Shown piece after piece: positions 58,986-64,000 of a stretch of 64,000 nucleotides of DNA; positions within the stretch are counted from its first letter, which is position 1; every line of letters starts with the position of its first letter. The stretch lies in assembly GCF_026342405.1 (NCBI RefSeq), contig NZ_JAPEMU010000001.1, forward strand, positions 5,518,001-5,582,000, written 5' to 3'. Both the position numbers and the translations under genes were made by a program. Source of the DNA: Kitasatospora sp. NBC_00240. GTDB taxonomy: Bacteria > Actinomycetota > Actinomycetes > Streptomycetales > Streptomycetaceae. The notes under the pieces are model-generated. The model worked only from the letters and a program-made list of their open reading frames with translations. It did not search any database and was not told the DNA's origin.

Positions 58986-60737
58986 GTGAGCAACACCGAC
59001 ACCGACACCGGGGTCAGCCGGCCCGACGAGGACGAGCGGACGGCGGAGCGCCTCACCAGCGCCCCCGCCGAGTCGGACGGTCCGGCCGGCATAGGGGCGT
59101 TCGGCTGGCTGCGCTGGACGTGGCGCCAGCTGACCTCGATGCGGGTCGCGCTGATCCTGCTCTTCCTGCTCTCGCTGGCGGCCGTCCCCGGCTCGCTGAT
59201 CCCGCAGAACGGCCAGAACGCCTTCAAGGTGCAGGCCTGGAAGGCGGCGCACACCACGGCCGCGCCGATCTACCAGAAGCTCCAGCTGTTCGACGTGTAC
59301 AGCTCGGTCTGGTTCTCGGCGATCTACATCCTGCTGTTCGTCTCGCTGGCCGGCTGCATCATCCCGCGGACCTGGCAGTTCGTCGGGGTGCTGCGCGCGC
59401 AGCCGCCGGCCGCGCCGCGCAACCTGACCCGGATGCCGGTGTACGCGGCCTGGCGCACCGACGCGGACGCCGTGACGGTGAACGCGGCCGCGCACCGGCT
59501 GCTGCGCCGGCGGCGGTTCCGGGCGAACCTGGCCGGCGGCTCGGTGGCGTCCGAGAAGGGCTACCTGCGCGAGGTCGGCAACCTGCTCTTCCACCTGTCG
59601 CTGTTCGCGCTGCTGGCCGGCTTCGCCTGGGCGAGCCTGGCCAGCGGCCAGGGCGGCAAGCTGGTGATCGAGGGCCAGGGCTACTCCAACACCATGACGC
59701 AGCTGGACGACTTCAAGGGCACGGCCTTCTACGGCTCGGACGACCTGGACTCGTTCGGCTTCAAGCTCGACAACTTCACCTCCCGCTTCCAGACCAGCGG
59801 CGACCAGGTCGGCAGTGCCCGCGAGTTCACCGCGCACATCCGGTACTGGAAGGGCAGCGACGACTCGAAGCTGACCAAGGGCGACATCGAGGTCAACCAC
59901 CCGCTGGAGATCGGCGACAGCAAGGTCTTCCTGATCGGCCACGGCTACGCGCCGGTGGTGACGGTGAAGAACGCCAAGGGCGAGGTGGTCTACTCGGGCC
60001 CGACCGCGTTCCTGCCGCAGGACAGCAACCTGACCTCCACCGGTGTGGTCAAGGTGTCCGACTACGGCTTCAGTGAGAAGGACGACAAGAAGGTCAAGAT
60101 GGCCTTCCAGGGCTTCTTCCTGCCGACCGCGCCGGCCAACTTCGACATGAGCACCGGCCCGCGCTCGCTCTTCCCCGGTGACGCGGACCCGCTGCTGGTG
60201 CTCAACGCGTACGTCGGCCCGGCCGGCGACTCCGGCCTGCCGGAGAACGTCTACCAGCTGGACAGCCGGGGCATGACCCAGCTCACCCAGGACGGCCAGA
60301 TCGCCAAGGTGAAGCTGAAGCCGGGCCAGGGCTGGACCCTGCCGGACAACTACGGGACCGTCACCTTCGACGGCTACAAGCAGTGGGCCAGCTTCAACGT
60401 GTCCCACCGCCCGGGCAACGCGGTCGCCCTGACCGGCGCGGTGTGCGCGATCCTCGGCCTGATCGGCTCGCTGTTCGTGCAGCGCCGCCGGATCTGGGTG
60501 CGGGCGGTCGCCATGCCGGACGGCACCACCCTGGTCGAACTCGCCGGGCTGGCCCGCAGCGAGTCCGCGAAGATCGCCGAGGAGCTGGCCGAACTCGCGG
60601 TCGACCTCCAGGACGACGCCCCGGCGCTCGACGAGCCCGCCTCCGACGAGCCGCGGCCGGATCGGGCCGAGGCCGGATCCGCACCCGACGCAACCCCAGA
60701 CCCCGCAGTCCCTGCCGACCCGCACTCCAAGGAGTAG
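58986..60737 (+). CDS. resB: Cytochrome c biogenesis protein ResB
   Basis: A 583-residue membrane protein that with CcsB forms the haem export and cytochrome c synthase complex of System II. After a charged N-terminus it has helices near LILLFLLSLAAVPGSLIPQN, SAIYILLFVSLAGCIIPRTW and LFHLSLFALLAGFAWASLA, a large outer domain of about 290 residues, and a final helix (ALTGAVCAILGLIGSLFVQ) before an acidic, Ala/Pro-rich tail. GTG start at 58986, right after ccdA. The layout is typical of actinomycete ResB. Confidence 0.94.
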   Translation: MSNTDTDTGVSRPDEDERTAERLTSAPAESDGPAGIGAFGWLRWTWRQLTSMRVALILLFLLSLAAVPGSLIPQNGQNAFKVQAWKAAHTTAAPIYQKLQLFDVYSSVWFSAIYILLFVSLAGCIIPRTWQFVGVLRAQPPAAPRNLTRMPVYAAWRTDADAVTVNAAAHRLLRRRRFRANLAGGSVASEKGYLREVGNLLFHLSLFALLAGFAWASLASGQGGKLVIEGQGYSNTMTQLDDFKGTAFYGSDDLDSFGFKLDNFTSRFQTSGDQVGSAREFTAHIRYWKGSDDSKLTKGDIEVNHPLEIGDSKVFLIGHGYAPVVTVKNAKGEVVYSGPTAFLPQDSNLTSTGVVKVSDYGFSEKDDKKVKMAFQGFFLPTAPANFDMSTGPRSLFPGDADPLLVLNAYVGPAGDSGLPENVYQLDSRGMTQLTQDGQIAKVKLKPGQGWTLPDNYGTVTFDGYKQWASFNVSHRPGNAVALTGAVCAILGLIGSLFVQRRRIWVRAVAMPDGTTLVELAGLARSESAKIAEELAELAVDLQDDAPALDEPASDEPRPDRAEAGSAPDATPDPAVPADPHSKE

Positions 60738-60740
60738 ACG

Positions 60741-61883
60741 GTGCATCTCGCCTCGGCGGTCGACCCCAGCCTGGCCGACCTCTCCAACAAGCTCATCTAC
60801 TCGGCCATGGCCGTGTACCTCTTCGGCATGTTCGCCTACATGTTCGAGTGGACCTTCGGCAGCAAGGGCGCGGTCGCCGTCCGCTCCTCCGAGCAGTCCA
60901 GCCTCGCCGAGACGGTGGCCGCGGCCGCCGTCGGCACGCCCGCGAAGGCGGCCAAGAAGGTCACCGTCACGGTGGCCGCGGCCGGCGGCGGCACCACCAC
61001 GCTGACCCGCACCGCCCTCGCGGGCGAGGGCGCGACGGTCGTCACCAGCGGCCGCGAGGAGGGCGAGGAGGCCGACGGCCCGGGCGCGGCCGGCGGCAGC
61101 GAGAAGGCCGACCTGGCCGGGCGCATCGCCATCTCGCTCACCGTCCTCGGTGCGCTGCTGCACGCGGGCGGGGTGATCGCCCGAGGCCTGTCGGTGACCC
61201 GCTGGCCGTGGGGCAACATGTACGAGTTCTCGTGCGCCTTCGCGCTCACCATGGTGCTGGCCTTCCTGGCCCTGCTGGCGGCGAAGAAGCAGGCCCGCTG
61301 GCTCGGCCTGCCGGTGATGGTGGCCGGTCTGCTGACCCTGGGCGTGGCGACCACCGTGCTCTACACCGACTCCGAGCAGCTCGTCCCGGCCCTGCACTCG
61401 TACTGGCTGGCCATCCACGTCTCCACCGCGATCATCTGCGGCGGCGCGTTCTACGCGGCCTTCATCACCACCGCGCTCTACCTCGGCAAGGACTCGTACG
61501 ACAAGCGGATCGCGGCCGGGCTGACCACCGGCCCGCTGCGCACCTCGGCCTCGGTCTGGCAGCGGCTGCCCGCCGCGTCCACCCTGGACAAGCTCTCGTA
61601 CCGGATCAACGCCCTGGTCTTCCCGCTCTGGACCTTCACCATCATCGCGGGCGCGATCTGGGCCGAGGCCGCCTGGGGCAAGTACTGGGAGTGGGACCCG
61701 AAGGAGACGTGGTCCTTCATCACCTGGGTCGCCTACGCCTGCTACCTGCACGCCCGCGCCACCGCCGGGTGGAAGGGGCGCAAGGCGGCCTACCTGGCGC
61801 TGGCGGCCTTCGCCTGCTGGCTCTTCAACTACTACGGCGTCAACATCTTCGTCACGGGCAAGCACTCGTACGCGGGCGTCTGA
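60741..61883 (+). CDS. ccsB: Cytochrome c synthase subunit CcsB
   Basis: A 380-residue membrane protein of the CcmC/CcsA family. One N-terminal helix is followed by a hydrophilic Ala/Lys/Glu-rich stretch (residues about 50-125), then seven helices. The haem-handling signature WGNMYEFSCAF and the WWD-type motif WGKYWEWDPKETWSFITW are present, with conserved His near LVPALHSYWLAIHVS and in YACYLHARAT. It works with ResB. GTG start three bases after resB. It ends the operon. Confidence 0.94.
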   Translation: MHLASAVDPSLADLSNKLIYSAMAVYLFGMFAYMFEWTFGSKGAVAVRSSEQSSLAETVAAAAVGTPAKAAKKVTVTVAAAGGGTTTLTRTALAGEGATVVTSGREEGEEADGPGAAGGSEKADLAGRIAISLTVLGALLHAGGVIARGLSVTRWPWGNMYEFSCAFALTMVLAFLALLAAKKQARWLGLPVMVAGLLTLGVATTVLYTDSEQLVPALHSYWLAIHVSTAIICGGAFYAAFITTALYLGKDSYDKRIAAGLTTGPLRTSASVWQRLPAASTLDKLSYRINALVFPLWTFTIIAGAIWAEAAWGKYWEWDPKETWSFITWVAYACYLHARATAGWKGRKAAYLALAAFACWLFNYYGVNIFVTGKHSYAGV

Positions 61884-61899
61884 CGGCCGACCGGTTCGC

Positions 61900-61937
61900 A
61901 CGGCCCGGTGCTCCGCAGGGGGAGGAAGCCGGGCCGT
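61900..61937 (+). terminator. Terminator of the cytochrome c maturation operon
   Basis: Arms ACGGCCCGG (61900-61908) and CCGGGCCGT (61929-61937) pair perfectly around a 20-base loop, 16 bases after the ccsB stop. Confidence 0.6.
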
Positions 61938-61987
61938 CGTCCTGAGCACCACGCTCCACCGCATCGCATTCTCAGGGGAGGGGACCG

Positions 61988-62602
61988 ATGGCCGAGAACC
62001 GGGCGCGCTGTCCCGGCTGTGACCGCGCCGACGCGGTGACGACCGTCCGGGCGGCGTACGCCGACCACGAGTGGGCGGCCGGCGAGCCGTTCCGGCAGGC
62101 GGTGGCGCCGCCGGAGGCGGCCGGACCGCCGCCCCGGTGGGACCTCGGCGGGGCCGTCCCGGTGCTCGCGGTGTTCGGCGGCCTGCTGCTGGTCGGCGGG
62201 GTGAACACGGCGGCCTCGGACGGGATCGACGTCAGCAGCTCCTACCAGCTGGGCCGGGCCTTCAGCGGGTTCGTCCTGCCGGTGCTCCTGCTGGCCGCCG
62301 CCGGGGCCCGGTACCTGGTGCTGACCCTGCGGCACCGGGAGCGGCTGGCCGTCCACGCCTGGGAGACCGGGGTCGGGCAACGCCGTGCCGCGGTCTGGGA
62401 GGCGGCGCTGCTCTGCCGCCGGTGCGAGGCCGCGTTCTTCCCCGACGGGGTGCTGCGGCCGGACTTCCCGGCCTCGCCCCTGATCCCGCCGGCGTCCTTC
62501 CCGCTGATGGTCGCCACCATGGCCGAACGGGCCTACGGCGGGGTGCCGGTGCCGGTGCCGGTGAATGCGGTGGCCGCCGGGCCGCCGGCGCGGCCGTCCT
62601 GA
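61988..62602 (+). CDS. Membrane protein with two CxxC pairs, function unknown
   Basis: A 204-residue protein. It opens with ARCPGCDRADAVTTV, has two hydrophobic segments (about 58-77 and 90-112), and carries a second pair, LLCRRCEAAFFPDG, near residue 140. The two CxxC pairs could together bind one zinc if both face the cytosol. ATG start with AGGGGAGGGG upstream. The family is not recognised, and the C-terminus is Pro/Val/Ala-rich. It follows the ccs terminator. Confidence 0.75.
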   Translation: MAENRARCPGCDRADAVTTVRAAYADHEWAAGEPFRQAVAPPEAAGPPPRWDLGGAVPVLAVFGGLLLVGGVNTAASDGIDVSSSYQLGRAFSGFVLPVLLLAAAGARYLVLTLRHRERLAVHAWETGVGQRRAAVWEAALLCRRCEAAFFPDGVLRPDFPASPLIPPASFPLMVATMAERAYGGVPVPVPVNAVAAGPPARPS

Positions 62603-62698
62603 CGCTGCCGGGGGCGGTGTCCGGATATATGACAGTTTGTGGCAGGGTATGTGTCAGGCATCTGGGCCTGGCACGGGAGCGTCGAGGAGGACCGCGCA

Positions 62699-63103
62699 AT
62701 GGAGTGCGACGAGGTCATGGTGACCGTCCGAATCACCGCCGCCGAGCGAACGCTGCTCCGCAGGCTCGCACAAGGGCACCACAGCGATCTGTCCGAGGTG
62801 GTGGCGGACGGCCTGCTGGACGTCATCCCCACCCTGCAGAGCCCGGCGGACGCGTACCGGCTGCTGGCCGCCCTGGCCGCCCCCGCGCCCTGCGCCCTGA
62901 CGGTCTGGCTGCCCACCCCGCTGGCCGATCTGCTCGTCCCCGGCGCGGCCCGGGTGGCCCAGGTCACCGGGGTGCGGATCGGCTCCGCCAGCGCCATGCT
63001 GGGGGCCACCCTGCGGCTCTGGCTCACCCAGGACCCGAACCGGCTCGCCGCCAACCTCAGCGTGATGCACGCGGGCCGTCCCGCGGCCCTGGCCGCGGCC
63101 TGA
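62699..63103 (+). CDS. Hypothetical protein, possible N-terminal ribbon-helix-helix
   Basis: A 134-residue protein starting at the ATG at 62699, which has GAGGAGG eight bases upstream; an in-frame upstream codon lacks a ribosome binding site. The N-terminus VMVTVRITAAERTLLRRLAQ followed by DLSEVVADGLLDVI looks like a beta strand and two helices, as in ribbon-helix-helix DNA-binding proteins. The rest is helical and hydrophobic. The assignment is tentative and I know no close family. Confidence 0.65.
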   Translation: MECDEVMVTVRITAAERTLLRRLAQGHHSDLSEVVADGLLDVIPTLQSPADAYRLLAALAAPAPCALTVWLPTPLADLLVPGAARVAQVTGVRIGSASAMLGATLRLWLTQDPNRLAANLSVMHAGRPAALAAA

Positions 63104-63257
63104 CCGGCCGACCCTGCCGCCCCGGGCCCGGACGGCCCCCGCCCCGACCTGACGGGCCGTCCTGGCCCTTCCGGGCGACCGGACCGTCCCGACCGGACCG
63201 TCCGACCGACCTGACCCGACGGGCCGCCCGGCGGCGGAGAGCGAGAGGCGTACGCCG

Positions 63258-64000
63258 ATGGGAAGCACCGCCCGGACCGTCCTGCTGACCGGAGTAGCCG
63301 GCTTCACCGGCGGCTGGACGGCCCGCGAGCTCCGCCGAGCCCTGCACCGGGCGGACGCGGAGGCCTCGCGGCCGTCCGTCCTACGGCTGCTGACCCACCG
63401 GCGGCCGGTGCCGGACGGGGCCGATGCCGGGCCTGCGGCCGGGGCCCTGCCGCGGCCGGAGCACGCCCGGGGCGACCTCACCGATCGGGCCTCGCTGCGC
63501 GGCCTCTGCGACGGCGTGGACACCCTGGTGCACCTCGCCGTCCGGGTCGGCGAGGACGAGGAGGAGGCCCACGCGGTCAACGTGGAGGGCACCCGCAACC
63601 TGCTCGCCGAGGCCGGCCGCGCGGGAGTGCGCCGGATCGTCCAGCTGGGCACCGCGGCCGTCTACCGCGACGGCGCCCACCGGGGGGCCGCCGAGGGTGA
63701 GTTGGCAACCGGGCCGGTCTCGGTCACCAGCCGGACCCGGCTCGCGGGCGAGCAGCTCGTGCTCGCGGCCGGCGGTACGGTGCTGCGCCCGCACCTGATC
63801 TACGGGGCCGGGGACACCTGGTTCGTGCCGGCGCTGGCCCAGCTGATCCGCGGGCTGCCGCACTGGGTGGACGGTGGGCGGGCCAGGCTCTCGCTGGTCG
63901 CCGTCGACGACCTGGCCCGCGTCCTCGCCGCGCTCGCCGTCCGCCCGGGGCCGGACCTCGCGGCGGGCCCGGCCTCGAGCCCGGCAGAGGGTCCGGCAGA
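63258..64000 (+). CDS. NAD-dependent epimerase/dehydratase-like protein, N-terminal part (cut by window edge)
   Basis: The frame starts with ATG at 63258 and stays open to the end of the window (247 residues seen). It has the nucleotide motif VLLTGVAGFTGGWTARELRR, DTLVHLAVRVG, HAVNVEGTRNLLAEAGRAGV and VLRPHLIYGAGDTWFVPAL, which mark extended SDR epimerases. The segment that should contain YxxxK reads SVTSRTRLAGEQLV, with Thr and Arg in place of Tyr and Lys, so redox activity is doubtful. The role is unknown; the genes that follow it are outside the window. Confidence 0.85.
   Translation, partial: MGSTARTVLLTGVAGFTGGWTARELRRALHRADAEASRPSVLRLLTHRRPVPDGADAGPAAGALPRPEHARGDLTDRASLRGLCDGVDTLVHLAVRVGEDEEEAHAVNVEGTRNLLAEAGRAGVRRIVQLGTAAVYRDGAHRGAAEGELATGPVSVTSRTRLAGEQLVLAAGGTVLRPHLIYGAGDTWFVPALAQLIRGLPHWVDGGRARLSLVAVDDLARVLAALAVRPGPDLAAGPASSPAEGPA

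Noticed and set aside
1..64000. tRNA or rRNA genes, prophage, insertion sequences and an antibiotic biosynthetic cluster
   Set aside because: I looked for conserved tRNA arms, transposase or integrase motifs and PKS/NRPS domains and found none. A computational scan (tRNAscan, ISfinder, antiSMASH) would be needed to be certain.

Overview
The window is very GC-rich, with heavy third-position GC, frequent GTG starts and dense 1- to 4-base overlaps between adjacent genes. It carries developmental genes known only from sporulating filamentous actinomycetes: the sigma factor BldN with its anti-sigma factor RsbN, an excisionase-type regulator like BdtA, chaplins and rodlin-like proteins. I infer a member of the Streptomycetaceae (Streptomyces or Kitasatospora) and a chromosomal core-arm segment. 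I see no insertion sequences, phage genes, rRNA, tRNA or CRISPR arrays.

Layout. 1-5500 (minus): one apparent operon for CoA and NAD precursors (Rossmann/DUF2520 protein, panC, panD, nadB, nadC, coaX). 5675-7669 (minus): a NarL-type two-component pair. 7788-9967 (plus): a MidA/NDUFAF7-like methyltransferase translationally coupled to an orphan NuoD. 10011-16450: a Cys-rich conserved protein (minus), then a polymorphic-toxin-like locus (WXG100-like protein, a 1140-residue toxin-like protein, an immunity-like protein), in which both enzyme-like domains appear to have lost catalytic residues. 16723-33571: housekeeping and conserved genes (GDPD, Ppx/GppA, TIM-barrel isomerase, methyltransferase, ilvD, proC, HAD, MFS, AcuC-like deacetylase, bdtA, the 32-residue ribosomal protein bS22, an epimerase-like protein coupled to an acyltransferase). 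33663-36078 (minus): rsbN and bldN. 36577-45406: HAD-IB hydrolase, glutaredoxin-like protein, exonuclease, then rex-hemA-hemC-hemD-hemB behind a clear Rex operator. 45567-50151: a cell-surface cluster of two rodlin-like genes, four short chaplins and three unassigned small secreted proteins, mostly single genes with their own hairpin terminators. 50466-53708: a GDSL/ricin secreted hydrolase and a PIG-V-like mannosyltransferase. 53709-55213: a gene-poor junction with simple repeats, one conserved hypothetical gene and several palindromes. 55214-61883: hemL, a histidine phosphatase, then System II cytochrome c maturation (TlpA/ResA-like, ccdA, resB, ccsB). 61988-64000: two hypothetical genes and an epimerase-like gene cut by the window edge.

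How it fits together. Redox and haem functions recur: NAD synthesis, an extra NuoD with its likely modifying enzyme, the NADH sensor Rex controlling early haem synthesis, hemL, and haem delivery to c-type cytochromes. The second theme is aerial development: BldN and RsbN lie about 10 kb from chaplin and rodlin-like genes, the classes BldN is known to activate. The surface cluster sits exactly between two haem loci (hemB on the left, hemL on the right), which looks like a rearrangement or insertion point. The observations most worth a second look are the NuoD/methyltransferase pair, the catalytically dead toxin/immunity pair, the small secreted repeat protein at 45567-45824, and the chaplin with an extra C-terminal tail and cysteine.
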